A DNA stretch of 64,000 nucleotides from Heliocidaris erythrogramma (GCA_025617745.1 CM046863.1:59848085-59912084); one strand, 5' to 3'; shown: positions 22,615 through 33,179, numbered from the stretch's first letter. Program-made: numbers and translations. The notes: generated from the letters alone by a model not told the origin.

Positions 22615-22631
22615 ATACATTCGCCCCAAAC

Positions 22632-22869
22632 ACGATCAGTATGTAGCTGGATTAGGCTCCTCTCATAGACACAATGATAAAGTGTCAAAATAGGGTATGT
22701 GCTTGCAGACTAGGGTCCAGTATTATACGAATGTTTTTGGAACGTGGAGGGCGAAAGAGATTAGACTGTCTATACAATATAATACGTGTCTTACATACAT
22801 AAGGGTAAAGGTGACATTTAATGTTAAAATAATACACTTAATTGTTCATAAAACAGGTTAATATCTTTC
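22632..22869. other. Right flank of the foldback element, no feature seen
   Basis: About 240 bp without recognisable coding or repeat structure. Confidence 0.5.
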
Positions 22870-24180
22870 ATTAATCCATGTTCTAACACAGGTCCTATAA
22901 CTATACAAATGTTAAAATGGCATTAAGTCGATATATAAATATTCAAGTACAAAGACGTTACACAACCATACCATAGAAAGTGCAACTACAATCTCAGAAG
23001 ATTGGGTAGCTTTATAGCAAAAACAGGAACCCATACATCCTCTTTGAAACAAGCTCACAGAATGTGCCTGAGGATTAACAGCTATCTGGCTATAGCTGCA
23101 ACAATACTAAACTGCTATAGGCAACTCCAGTTAGGAGATACAATCTGCGCATGAGCAGACAAAAGGTCATTTGTACCAAAGTATAAAACAAACTGAGAAA
23201 CAAATAACAGCTAAGTGATCATCAGAGATCTGGGTTTTTTATTATCAACAATGCATTTCATGGTACACAGGTGGATTTTTTTTTCAAAAAAAGAAAGGGT
23301 TAAACCGGGGAACAGAGATATAAATGAAGCATCTCCATCATTTTAGGAGTTGCTAAGGTGGAACCGCTTCACGTTTAAAAGATCTGAATCATTAGGGTCT
23401 TTGGTACCACCTTAATTACAAACTGTTTTATTATCCATAGACATTATTTGTCTAGATAACTAATCGGGATTTTGTCGTAGATGTCATTTCCTGCTTTCTC
23501 GGAAGCGAGTCTTAATATCTGCCCATTATGATTCAAAGAGCAAATGTAAAACTGTACAAGTGTGGTAGATGCATGTTGGAAAGAGTTTTTATGAACATTG
23601 TTCATCCTTCCCAAACTAGAGCTTTAAAACGTTCATCAGTGATACGGACAAGGGCAAAATAACGCACATTTTTAACATATTGCTGAAAACAGGTTTATCA
23701 TAATTGTTATGTCATGCTTGTTCCATGACATTTGCTCCTGTGACAATTGTTCCCGTCTATCCTTGCCATGCCTAATCCTAAGCATAAAACTAACCCTAGC
23801 CCTTATCTTAACCCTAATCCTAATCTTAAAGATAAATATGAGTTCTGGTCATGATATGATTGCAGGGCCTTCAGTGAGAACAGTATATAATACTGATAAG
23901 GCTACCCTGGGTAAAAGAAGACAAACTAACATAATAAGAATGACAAAGCTCACAAATTATGTTTTACCTTCCCAGAACTCAAGCTTCCTTTTAATCTCCA
24001 CATTGTCCTTAACAACAAAAACAAATTATGACCTTGACCTTAACCTTGACCTTTCGAGACATGGACGGAGGACCAAGTGTCGCAGGAGCAAATACCGTGT
24101 CACCGCTGAGCTACAATCATGACTACGTACTAACCGGCTGAGCTGACATAGTGCGTTGCCCTCAAACCGTACCTGATATA
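22870..24180 (+). repeat. Repeat A, copy 3 in 5'-to-3' extent, interrupted
   Basis: Matches 29465-30740 over most of its length. Shared words are AGGTCCTATAACTATACA, TCAACAATGCATTTCATG, GGGTCTTTGGTACCAC and CATTATGATT, with GTTGAAAACAGGTTTAT on one side and GACTACRTACTAACCGGC on the other. It is interrupted at about 23722-24100 by a small element with foldback-type ends. Confidence 0.7.
23722..24100. mobile_element. Small foldback-related insert with telomere-like core
   Basis: The left end carries GACATTTGCTCCTGTGACAA and the right end carries its inverted counterpart TGTCGCAGGAGCAAATAC. These are the same 15-bp unit as in the 20095-22622 arms. Just inside the left end lies a tract of CCTAAT, CTAACCCTA and TTAACCCTAATCC words (about 23764-23830), like a degenerate interstitial CCCTAA repeat. 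It interrupts repeat A, since the matching copy at 30520-30720 has different sequence at this point. Exact boundaries and target duplication are unclear. Confidence 0.55.
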
Positions 24181-24385
24181 CATCATTGGGATTTTTAACT
24201 ACCAGGATGAAGGAGTTGCGACTATTTTAACCACATGTCTGCATAATGATGTACTGAACACAAATATGTATTACTAGGGATGTGGAATTCGGCATACATT
24301 TAATGCACTAGAAGTGTTGTTTTTTGCGAGCTGCATGCGTCTAATAGCATCAGAAGTGTAAAAAGGCTTACACTTTTAGCGTTTA

Positions 24386-24525
24386 AAGTAGCATTAGTAT
24401 TAGTGGTAGTAGTAGTACTAGTACTAGTAGTAGTTGAAGAAGACGTTGTAGTAGTAGTAGTAGTACTAGTGGTAGTAGTAGTAGTAGAAGACATTGTAGT
24501 AGTAGTAGTAGTAGTAGTAGTAGTA
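24386..24525. repeat. (GTA)n microsatellite, left flank
   Basis: About 140 bp of GTA/AGT units with GAAGAC interruptions. A matching (GTA)n tract resumes at 27147, on the other side of the 2.6-kb element, so the element seems to have inserted into one microsatellite. Confidence 0.9.
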
Positions 24526-24653
24526 CACTCTAAAAACTTAAGTGCTGTTTTCAGCACCAGGGCGGCTCAATTTAGCACTTTTTGAGTGCTATTGGAATGC
24601 CCACAGCGTGCTATTTCAGCACTTTCACAGGAGCGGCTCGAAATTTTTTTTCC

Positions 24654-25008
24654 CTGTACCTTTGGGGCTATCCAATCTGAAGAGACTACAAGTATCGGAC
24701 TTGTATTTTGTTACTCAGTTTCACCTTATTTTTAAATCAGCAAAAGAAAATTTCGTAATATATTCCTCTGCCGAGATTCGAACTTGCGGTCCTTTCATCG
24801 ATAGCGCACCAGATTATCCGACTGCGCCACACAGAACAGCTGCTCAATGGCCTTGCTCGTTTTATCATATCCCTACAGTTCGTTTTCATGAATATTCATG
24901 CCGACTAGTCTTGACAGAATAAACCGTATTACTGGTCATGCGCATGCGTACTCTCATCTCTAAGACCCAAGTCATGAATATTCATATTGGATAGCCCCAA
25001 AGGTACAG
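24654..25008. mobile_element. Nested MITE (TIR CTGTACCTTTGGGGCTATC)
   Basis: Perfect inverted termini of 23 bp (24654-24676 and 24986-25008), with 310 bp between. It lies inside the left arm of the CACT element. Its core contains a tRNA-like sequence on the minus strand (24769-24840). Confidence 0.8.
24769..24840 (-). ncRNA. tRNA-like sequence inside the MITE
   Basis: On the minus strand, TGGCGCAGTCGG fits a Pol III box A and AGTTCGAATCT fits a box B, at tRNA-like spacing. The ends TCTG and CAGA can pair. The T-stem has mismatches and the acceptor stem is incomplete, so this is a tRNA pseudogene or SINE-type head rather than a working tRNA. Confidence 0.5.
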
Positions 25009-25026
25009 AAAAATAAATTAGGGGCC

Positions 25027-25170
25027 TTCTCGTGAAATAAGCCACCGGTCATCGAGTGTGTACATACACACTGCCGTGTAAAGTCAATGGAGGATGTGAA
25101 CCCTCATAGGCAATTACACGCAATAAACTGCATGTACAAAGTCAATGCGTGGTGGCTTATTTCACGAGAA
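25027..25170. mobile_element. Nested 144-bp MITE (TIR TTCTCGTGAAATAAGCCACC)
   Basis: Perfect 20-bp inverted termini enclose 104 bp containing CATTGACTTTGTACATG-like symmetric words. It lies in the left arm of the CACT element, just right of the preceding MITE. No coding content. Confidence 0.85.
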
Positions 25171-25231
25171 TGCCAAATTAGCGGACCGGCTCCTTAAACT
25201 GCTAAACATTCATAAAAAAAAATCGTGATTT

Positions 25232-25305
25232 TGGCGAGCCTCGAACCAGGGTCCGCTGATCGAGAATTGCTGGCATTACCGCTAGACTAACTCACATCGT
25301 ACGAT
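25232..25305 (-). ncRNA. tRNA-like sequence, left arm of the CACT element
   Basis: The minus strand reads GTGAGTTAGTCTAGCGGTAA and later CCTGGTTCGAGGCTCGCC, with box A-like and box B-like motifs. Five acceptor-type pairs can form between GTGAG and CTCGC. A similar sequence occurs in plus orientation at 26962-27030 in the other arm, so it belongs to the element's inverted arms. Confidence 0.5.
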
Positions 25306-25754
25306 TTAGAACAGATCATAACAGTTATGTTCACACGTAGTACATAGCATCGATGCTATGTAAGTTTCAAAAATATTTCCAGTACGTTCAGACAGGCCGT
25401 GATCGACTTGCTTCTATCACCCACTCGTGACTATGCATCGCTCACCCGCTGCCAAAACAATAATTACTGCGCCACACAGAGTGACCGGAGTATAATTGGT
25501 ATGCATGGTCAAACGCGCGGAAGTTATATGTCTTCATAAATCAACATAATAACACAATAACAATTCATTTGTAATATCGATAATACAATCAAGTAGCAAA
25601 TACATGTGTTATAATACTTAATTTAAAAAAAACCTTGTACATGTCAAAATTGACTGAACTCCAATCTTATGCCAAAATAAAACACATGCATGCACACTAT
25701 ATTCTCTGGTAAGCACATGTAAATCAATATCTAAAGACCACATCATACTTTAGT

Positions 25755-26364
25755 TAAGGTCTGATTCTGAAAGAGCAGATTCTCAGCTTTAAAATGATAT
25801 ATAACCCATTGGATGCTCATAACTCAATGTACAAAGAGAAGAATGCACAGTCCCTCCTAATGTTACTTCTTAATAAGGGTTTAAAGTTTGCAGTCTATTG
25901 AAGCACTCTGACTTGCAAAGTGTTGTGCTAAGGTGACAAATGGAGGATTAGAACTCAATGAAAATTTCTATGAAGGGATTATCAGATTGTCCTAAAACTT
26001 GGCATACTACATAGACATATCCTGTTTATCATAGTGCACAAGTATCAATGCAAGAACTTACTCCGGGAGATTTATGGGAGATTACAATTAGACAAGTATT
26101 CAGGGTCGTGAAAAAGAAAAGTAATACAACAAAATCCAGAGAAGACACACATAAGTCTGATAAAAAGCTGGCAAAAATACCACTTCTAGATTGTTTGGTG
26201 CCTCCACATTTTAGATTACTTAGAAAAAAGTATAATCTTTCAGGAAATACCCAAAACTAAAATTTGACCATGTATGCCAACCAAAACACATTGATTCATC
26301 TCTAACTGAAAATCGCACAGTGCGACTTTTGGGTTTTTTGTGGGTTTTGTGGTGCCTGGTCACA
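25755..26364 (+). mobile_element. Family C element, left end missing
   Basis: Closely matches 56972-57601: GTCTGATTCTGAAAGAGCAG, GGGATTATCAGATTGTCCTA, CAAAATCCAGAGAAGACACA. The right terminus, TTTGTGGTGCCTGGTCACA, is present. The left terminus found in the other copy is absent here, so this copy is 5'-truncated or was cut by another insertion. No ORF of significance. Confidence 0.75.
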
Positions 26365-26397
26365 TATATAAAAAAGAAAAAGATAAAAAGAAGGAAC

Positions 26398-26640
26398 CCC
26401 CCCCCCCCCCCAACCCCCCCCCTTCTTTACCACACAGTATACACATTACCCTACTATACCCCTATATACATCACATGAATACATACATTACATTACAGTA
26501 CCAGATGAAACAGACAGAATGATAATAGAAACAAAAAAGTAGGGAATAGGGTACATCACATGAATACATACATTGCATTATATTATAGCACCACATGAAA
26601 CAGATAGAATTATAATAGCAGCGAGTGAAGATAGCAGCGA
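26398..26640. repeat. Poly-C tract and an 82-bp tandem pair
   Basis: C runs near 26398-26422 are followed by two copies of a block beginning TACATCACATGAATACATAC and ending AGATGAAACAGA, then GAAT/AATT and ATAATAG (about 26468-26535 and 26550-26620). All of this is within the CACT element. Confidence 0.7.
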
Positions 26641-26961
26641 TTGCGCTCACACGACAAATAGTCACAAGCGCGGTGGGTGGTCTACCGCAAAGCGTCGATG
26701 CTTGTCGCTGGATCCTGAGATTTACTCCTGCTAAACTCGCTGCAAGAATAGCTTGGAAACTCGCTTCTATCTCGTGACTATCTGCGTTCAGACAGCGTTT
26801 GGTCTCGACACTATCTGGTCTTCACCAAAATAGCATCGACACCTCGATAGCATCGATGCTATCGCTCTACGTGTGAACGTACCTATTGTTTACATAGTGA
26901 ATTTACAACAGCACATAGTTCATGTTATCTACTTGACTCCCATGACTAAACTGGATTGCAA

Positions 26962-27030
26962 GAAGCATTCGTTAGTCTATCGGTAACATCAGCGCCTCTC
27001 AATCAGCGGAACCTGGTTCGAGGCTCGCCA
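26962..27030 (+). ncRNA. tRNA-like sequence, right arm of the CACT element
   Basis: TTAGTCTATCGGTAACATC followed by CCTGGTTCGAGGCTCGCCA. It is the inverted counterpart of the sequence at 25232-25305. Box A and box B motifs survive, but pairing in the stems is partial. Confidence 0.5.
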
Positions 27031-27144
27031 CGGTCACATATTTTTTTTGCTGGTAAATTAGCACACTACAAGTGCTAAAACAGCATTTCAGGTGCAGTCA
27101 CTATACATGCCCCGAAAAAGTAGCACTTCAGTTTTTACAGTGTA

Positions 27145-27149
27145 TAGTG

Positions 27150-27180
<31 letters not shown>

Positions 27181-27230
27181 AAGTAGTAGTAGTAGTAGAG
27201 CTAGTAATAATAATAATAGTAGTAGTAAAT
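27145..27230. repeat. (GTA)n microsatellite, right flank
   Basis: Continuation of the GTA repeat on the right side of the CACT element, ending in AATAATAATAGTAGTAG. Confidence 0.9.
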
Positions 27231-27730
27231 TATGGCTCGGTGGTTTATAACGTCATTACAAAAGAGAGTTGGTGAAGAGACAACAAATTAAGGGCGCTCT
27301 GGAAATCTAAAGTACAAATCCATTGTATAATTTGAGTACGATAATGAATCAGTATTGCCGAGTGTTCAAAGTAAAATTGCCCTAACTGTCTAGGCTTCGA
27401 CATTTGCGGATACTTCAGTTCTTGAACATGAAAGGGTGGCGTGGGACTTGTGGGTGTTGGGCTTCGAACGACCAGATCAATGGTACACAAAAAGCGGCAA
27501 CGCATCACGCGCGCCCAATAGACTTTTAGTTGTTTAGTGTGTATTTTTTTGGAATTTTTTTGCGCATTACATTACGCCTAATACTATATACCCACTTCAT
27601 TACCATAAGCCCGAACCAGTCATAAACCATAATCATGTGGGAATGTGATTTCAAAAATATCGGTTGAGTGATGTGAATAAGTTAAATTTAAATGAATCTT
27701 ACATACTTTATATTTGTTTTATAAGTGCCA
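27231..27730. other. No recognisable feature
   Basis: About 500 bp without a supported ORF or repeat. Confidence 0.45.
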
Positions 27731-27734
27731 TGAT

Positions 27735-28375
27735 TTCTCAATGGACTGCTTTGTGTTGACTGCATACCGCACTTTGTGCAAGAACGGCTCACCCGTCCAC
27801 TGGCTTCTCGCTCGCCCACTAGTCAGATCGAGAACGCGTCCAACATAGTATTAGGGACTTTTAGAAGCAGTGGACTAGTACTTCGTCCCAGTCGACTAAT
27901 TCGCGCATGTCAACGTCGTCGACTGCCCATGTTGACTACAGTTCTGATCATTTTATATTTCACTCGACGTGTACGTACCGTCGGCGTCAACCGGAAGTAC
28001 ACACTCAACGGATGAGCATAATAGTTGAGCTGTTCTGATGACGTCATATACGTGAACCTCGTCGAAGATTTCGGAGCACCGCAAAAACGAAGTGAACACG
28101 TTCTCGATTTTGCAAGTCAGGGAGGAGGACATGGAGAGGGCGAGTGGTGCATGCGCAGTGGCGTAGAATGATGTCCTTGCGTACCAGTCGACTAAGTGGA
28201 CGTGCAATTCTAAAAGTCCCTATTGTCGTCTTCTCTAATACGTGAACTTCGCTTCACCTACTTTGTATGCAGTTAACACAAAGCAGTCCTTGTAGCTGGG
28301 AGGATCTAGGACGGCGTTCACGTTGACACATTCGAAAACTCTCTATTAATTCGTGTTTAAAGACACAAATTAATA
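27735..28375. mobile_element. Long-TIR MITE (family F), copy 2, left end missing, interrupted
   Basis: Shares the core TAGTCAGATCGAGAACGCGT and the whole right arm (GTTAACACAAAGCAG, then GGATCTAGGACGGCGTTCAC) with 7985-8370. The outer left arm is missing. A 367-bp element is inserted in the core (27854-28220), exactly where copy 1 reads CCAACATATTGTCGTC without interruption. Confidence 0.8.
27854..28220. mobile_element. MITE inserted in family F copy 2
   Basis: Inverted termini GGGACTTTTAGAA and TTCTAAAAGTCCC, with TATT on both outer sides as the probable target duplication. Subterminal CAGTCGACTAA occurs near both ends. The empty site in copy 1 (8171-8185) confirms the boundaries. No coding content supported. 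Confidence 0.85.
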
Positions 28376-28386
28376 AAAAAAAAACA

Positions 28387-29349
28387 TTGCATCGTTTCAT
28401 ACGATGATCCTATATTCTTGCGACGTATAGTTGTGTATGAATGCTTAAATAAACAGAATACGCAAAGCCCGCGCAAAGTTCGTACTACGCAAGGAGAGAC
28501 TCGTACATATTCATGAGCTTCCCATGAAACCTGACAGTGCGCGACGTCTGAATGCTGCCATACAATTTGTTTAATGTTAAGTTGTCAGTAGGTGACAGTG
28601 TTATAAAACCATGCAATAACGTCAGAAACTTGAGAGTCTTATTTGATACCCAGTTAAATATGGAATCACAAATTATTAGTGTAAGTAAATCAGCATATTT
28701 TATGATCTATAATCTGAGGCGCATTCGTAAATATTTTGATCAAGATTCCATGACAATTGCCCACGTATCCATTACAAGCAAAATAGATTACTGCAATAGT
28801 TTATTGTATGGATTACCAGATTCACAGTCAAGTTGCAGCGGATACAAAATGCATGTGCAAGAATGATTTGTAATCTCCCTAAATTTTCCCATGTTACATT
28901 ATTGTTAAGAGAATTACATTGGCTGCCCATACGAAAAAGAATTGAATTTAAGATGTTAATGGTAGTTTATAAAGCACTAAATGGTCAGGCCCCTAGTTAC
29001 ATAACTGAATTATTGAATTTAAAATCTCAAACCCATGGTCATAATCTTCGTAGTACACAAGACACGCTGACATTGCAGATTCCCCAAATTAGAACAAAAA
29101 TAACACTTGGTGACCGATCATTTTTCTGTGCAGCTCCTAGACTATGGAATAAATTACCCATAGATATTAGGACATCTCAAACATAACAAAGCTTTAAAAC
29201 AAACGTGAAAACCTATTTGTTTAAAAGTTGACTTAAAATCATTTATGGTCATGCATTAAATCATATATACCATTGTACATTAGAAAAGCATCTAGGAGCT
29301 CTTGCAGCGCAGTATAATATATAAATATAGTTTCTGCGCTCTATAAATG

Positions 29350-29398
<49 letters not shown>

Positions 29399-30740
29399 GT
29401 ATCGGAATGTTCTCATATCAATGCGTCGTATGAATATAGGATAACATGGTGCGTTTAACATCTTTCATTAATCCATTATCTAACATAGGTCCTATAACTA
29501 TACAAGTTTTAAATATATGTTCGACATGTATATCAAGGGCAATGATGAAGAGTAGAGTTAAAATGGCATCAAATCAATAATTATATATTAAAGTAGAATG
29601 ACGATTACACACAAATATACCATAGAAATCGAAATTGAAATCCAAGAATAGCGGGAAGCTCTACAGCAAAAACAGGAAGCCTAATATCCTTGTTGAAAGG
29701 AATCTTACAGGCTGTGCCTGGGTGTAACCATCTAGCTGGCTATAGCTGCATAAAACAGAAGGCAACAATATAAAACAGAATGCTACAGACTGTATACGTG
29801 GTACGGATGGTTCTAGGACAAGTGCCCCCTGGACAATTTCCCCCTGTACTACCAGCCCCATTCAGGACAACACTCCAGTTAGGAGATGCAATATGCGCAT
29901 AAGCAGACAAAATATCATTTGTATCACGTAAAACAAACCGAGAACAATAACAGATATTGATCATGAGTGTTATATAATTATGCAATTATGATAAATATAT
30001 CATCAACAATGCATTTCATGCTACACAGGTGGATTTTCCCCCAAAGAAGGTGGGAACAGAGACCTCATGAATCATCTTCATCATTTTAGGGGTGATTTAT
30101 ATATATATTGCTTAAGATGGAACCTATCTATGTTTAACAGATTTGAATAATTAGGGTCTTTGGTACCACAGTAGTTACAAACTGAACTATTCTCCATAGA
30201 CACTGGATAGCTAATCGGGCCTATGTCGTAGATTTCATTTCCTACTTTGCTAAAAGCCACTCTTAATATCTGCCCATTATGATTTATATAGCAAATTTAA
30301 GAATATAAACCTCAAGGGATATAATCAAAAACACTGTTTCTTCATTCATGAAGATTCAACAGAACCCGCTGGAACAAGTGGGGTATAGATGCATGTGGGA
30401 AATAGTATATATTTCATAAACATTGTGCATCGTTCCCTACAGTTGTGAAATATTTATTTTATCGATGATACAGACAAGGCAAAATAACACACATTTTTAT
30501 CATTGTTGAAAACAGGTTTATAATGTTGTAATATAATTTGCCTTCTCTTTTTTCACAATAATACTATACGTATCAGGACTACTTCGTTTCTCACACTCGA
30601 TTCTTCTTCTTCCGTGTGGTTTGCCAACTTCTGTCATGATCAGTCATACGGGAATGCTGGTTGAGAGCCAGTTTACAGTGTCATCAACAACTTATATTTT
30701 AAGCCTAACTGATGACTACATACTAACCGGCCAATCTGAC
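28387..30740 (+). repeat. Repeat A, longest copy, interrupted by a LINE
   Basis: The left part (28387-28571) and right part (29399 onward) are colinear with 8460-8680 and 8693-9370. The more distal part, 29880-30740, is colinear with 23130-23720 plus 24100-24180. A LINE 3' fragment sits between the two parts. With all copies joined, the consensus repeat is at least 2 kb, and none of it codes for anything that I recognise. Confidence 0.75.
28572..29398 (+). mobile_element. 5'-truncated CR1/L2-group LINE, 3' end of ORF2
   Basis: The translated end of a non-LTR reverse transcriptase ORF. One frame, to about 28835, has VRNLRVLFDTQLNMESQI and TSKIDYCNSLLYGLP. After a frame change comes QRIQNACARMICNLPKFS, LHWLPIRKRIEFK, YKALNGQAPSYI and APRLWNKLPIDIR, the typical C-terminal region after the polymerase core. 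A short 3' UTR ends in (TTA)n at about 29340-29398, as expected for this group. The polymerase catalytic motif is absent because of 5' truncation. At least one frameshift is present. Confidence 0.85.
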
Positions 30741-30759
30741 ATGGTGTGTTGGAGGGAAA

Positions 30760-32985
30760 ATATAATGAAAAGGTGAGTCGCTGAAGAGACTTGTGTACTT
30801 GCACGCTTAGCTCAAGTTAGAAGAGTCAAGAATATTTTTGTGTAGAAAATGTCAAAAACAAATGAGGAAAAAAAAGTAATGGGGCTCCATCTGATGGTGG
30901 TGAGAGGATGGATTGCCCCGGGTAGCATTATTATTAGGATACTCTAAGATATTTTCCCCCATGTCTGGATCCTAAATTCAAAAGAAAAATGGGAGAATTA
31001 AAAGAAGTTGATCTTTCAGTCTGGGGAATGCAGATGAAAGAGTTATGGATGTGCTTGTGCGCGCGCATTTGTGGGCGTGTGTGTGTGTGTTGAGGGATCA
31101 TACCAACTCTCCTCCAATACAAACTCTGTGTCGTAAAGACTGAATATACAAACTTTACTCTAAACTAATAAACCTTTTAAAATTATGCCGCTATCTACAC
31201 GACGAAAGGGGAGGTGCTTCTGCTTTCGTGCCTTGTGGTTTTATAATATTGACGTGTGCAAAAGTAGCTCTATTTAGATATGGGGAATGCAGCGGTGATA
31301 CTCATTGGTTCCTTGGGGAGCCTTCATTTGCATATTTCATTTCGTAACCTATTACATGTAGAACATGATAACCCTTGATGCATAGTTTTGCACATGTCAC
31401 CTAACAATAAATTTGTCCATCCAACCGGACGAGAAAAATCGTGTGATGCTCACTTAAAAGAATAAAACATTATTAGTTGTTGTCAAATATGATCGAGATC
31501 ACCAGTCTGCATGTACACCACTGCAAATTGCCTGTAACTATTTCAAGAGAAAAGTCAAAACAGGTCTAACAATTTCCTTTTGTTAAATTCATCTCTGCTA
31601 AGCTCGTATATGATTCCACTCCGAACTATTCCACCGCGTAAAACATGAGTCAGAAAAAAAGAACTTTAGCAACGGATAACACATTGGATTATTGAGTTAT
31701 AGGATAAGGTGTGCGTTTAAATCATCTCTAGCAAATCTTTAAAATCAACTTTGGAAAACCCTCACAATCTTCTCTCTCAAAGCTAAAGACCATCCACAAC
31801 CACACCACCAGTTTCTATACCTCGTGGAAACATTCAGGAGGACAGGGTCCACATTATTCCTAATCATCGGATTACAACCATTTAAATGTGAGTATCAGAG
31901 AGAGAGAGAGAGAGTGGAAGAGAAATAAAGATTAGACTGAAATGAAATGAGAAAAAAACCGGAACAAAAAAAGCTGTACAATCGCTCTGTATGCGCTCAT
32001 ATTCACTCATTCGTCTGCACGCATTGTTGCGTTCTTCTTTTTAAAAACAAACCGGTTCGATTTCCTTTCCCAGCACAGGAACAAAGATATCTAAATGTGT
32101 TTTTTATGACGGTACCTATCAAATCAATAAATTTTGCATCATAACCTAAAAGGATCCGACAGCCCTGAATCAAATTATCACTGCGACACTGCCAAATGGG
32201 TAATGCGTAAACAAATACCATTAAGAACTGCTACGAATGCCGTACGAATGATTTTTAGACCTTTTCGTAAGATCTTCTCAAGAAGGCTGCAGGAAACGTT
32301 CGTAGACCGTTAGTAGACCGTAAGTTCGCAGCCTGGTCGATGGTCTTGTCCAAGATTTTTAATAAATTTTGAACGCTAAAATCACAGATTGAAAAACACT
32401 TCTCTGGCGGGTGTAGGGAAATATTTCATAGAACCGTTCCATGCATTGCTTCATATAAAAAGCTGGGATAATTATTCATAAAACAAATGAATGCAGTTAA
32501 CAACTAACCAAAAACCCTTTTACTCCGTACATTAATTATTTGACAACTTTAGGTATAGAAAGTTTTTACGGATATATGGCAAAGCAATCATTGTAAAATG
32601 AAATTTGCAGTTTGTTTAAATAAACATTAATGGTATATAAAGAGAGACAGTTGTAATATCTTCTAAATAAGATTCTAAATAATATGATCGTAGCTACTGA
32701 ATTCCAAATAAAGTAAATAGTAAGAGTTAAAACCCTTGATTTTCAAATTTTATCCCATCCCCCCTATTTTGATTGTGTCCTACGGTCCTACGTTATTGTG
32801 CTAGGTAAAAACGACCTTTATCTCCACATGCGCAAATTATAATTCCGAACTGCCTTACAGGCTTAAAGTAATGTGGTGCAGCAAAATATTAAGTAAAAAA
32901 AAACCTATTCGATTTTTAATTTTTTTTTAATTACTCTTCTCATGAATGTCAAATATTTCTAAGTATAAACTTCTACTGTACTGCT
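30760..32985. other. No recognisable gene; short dinucleotide repeats
   Basis: (GT)n near 31072-31091 and (GA)n near 31899-31914. The rest is unassigned, with only short frames. This is the longest stretch of the window where I saw no repeat copy, so it may be single-copy DNA. Confidence 0.5.
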
Positions 32986-32989
32986 TCTT

Positions 32990-33175
32990 GCTTACGATAA
33001 TCGTGAGAACGCCTTAATTAGTTCATAGAGGGCTCTTGCAGCGTTCGTGAGAACGCCTTACTTGATGAAAACGTATGTAAATACGAGGTCGTATTTTGAA
33101 CTGAGCTATTTGATATATATTAACTTTTCCTTTGTAATTAAATCAATTATATTGCATATTTCATTGTTAATCTCA
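32990..33175 (+). repeat. Diverged relative of the tandem-unit sequence
   Basis: TGCTTACGATAATCG, GTGAGAACGCCTTA (present twice, 33003 and 33048), TTGATGAAAACGTATGTAAA and TTTTCCTTTG recall 11430-11560 and 16590-16720, with many substitutions. It abuts the LINE 3' end. Confidence 0.5.
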
Positions 33176-33179
33176 TTGA

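Larger units (their letters stand above)
20095..22622. mobile_element. TU-like foldback element with 15-bp-repeat arms
   Basis: Two oppositely oriented arrays of one 15-bp unit flank a loop of about 1.27 kb. The left arm is 20102-20533, with units CGACAATTGCTCCGT and CGACATTTGCTCCTG. The right arm is 21801-22614, with the reverse complement. The order of unit variants matches between the arms for at least the outer 300 bp, including a landmark CTCCTAAAAATACGACAATT. Immediately outside, GCCCCAAAC occurs at 20086-20094 and again at 22623-22631, a likely 9-bp (or 8-bp) target duplication. From memory, the sea urchin TU elements have long inverted repeats with an outer domain of 15-bp tandem units and short target duplications. 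No transposase is encoded, so it is non-autonomous. Confidence 0.8.
24526..27142. mobile_element. 2.6-kb TIR element with CACT ends in a GTA microsatellite
   Basis: The left terminus is CACTCTAAAAACTTAAGTGC and the right terminus is GCACTTCAGTTTTTACAGTG. These are inverted repeats of about 21 bp, flanked by TA (24524-24525 and 27143-27144) and by GTA repeats on both sides. Further in, the arms continue imperfectly, with GTGCT-rich blocks, a tRNA-like sequence and an ATAGCATCGATGCTAT block in each. CACT-type ends with a 2-3 bp target duplication suggest the CACTA/Mirage/Chapaev group. No transposase ORF remains. It holds at least three nested elements. Confidence 0.7.

Noticed and set aside
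23764-23830. True interstitial telomere array
   Set aside because: CCCTAA-like words are present but irregular and interrupted. I kept it only as a telomere-like core in a finding.
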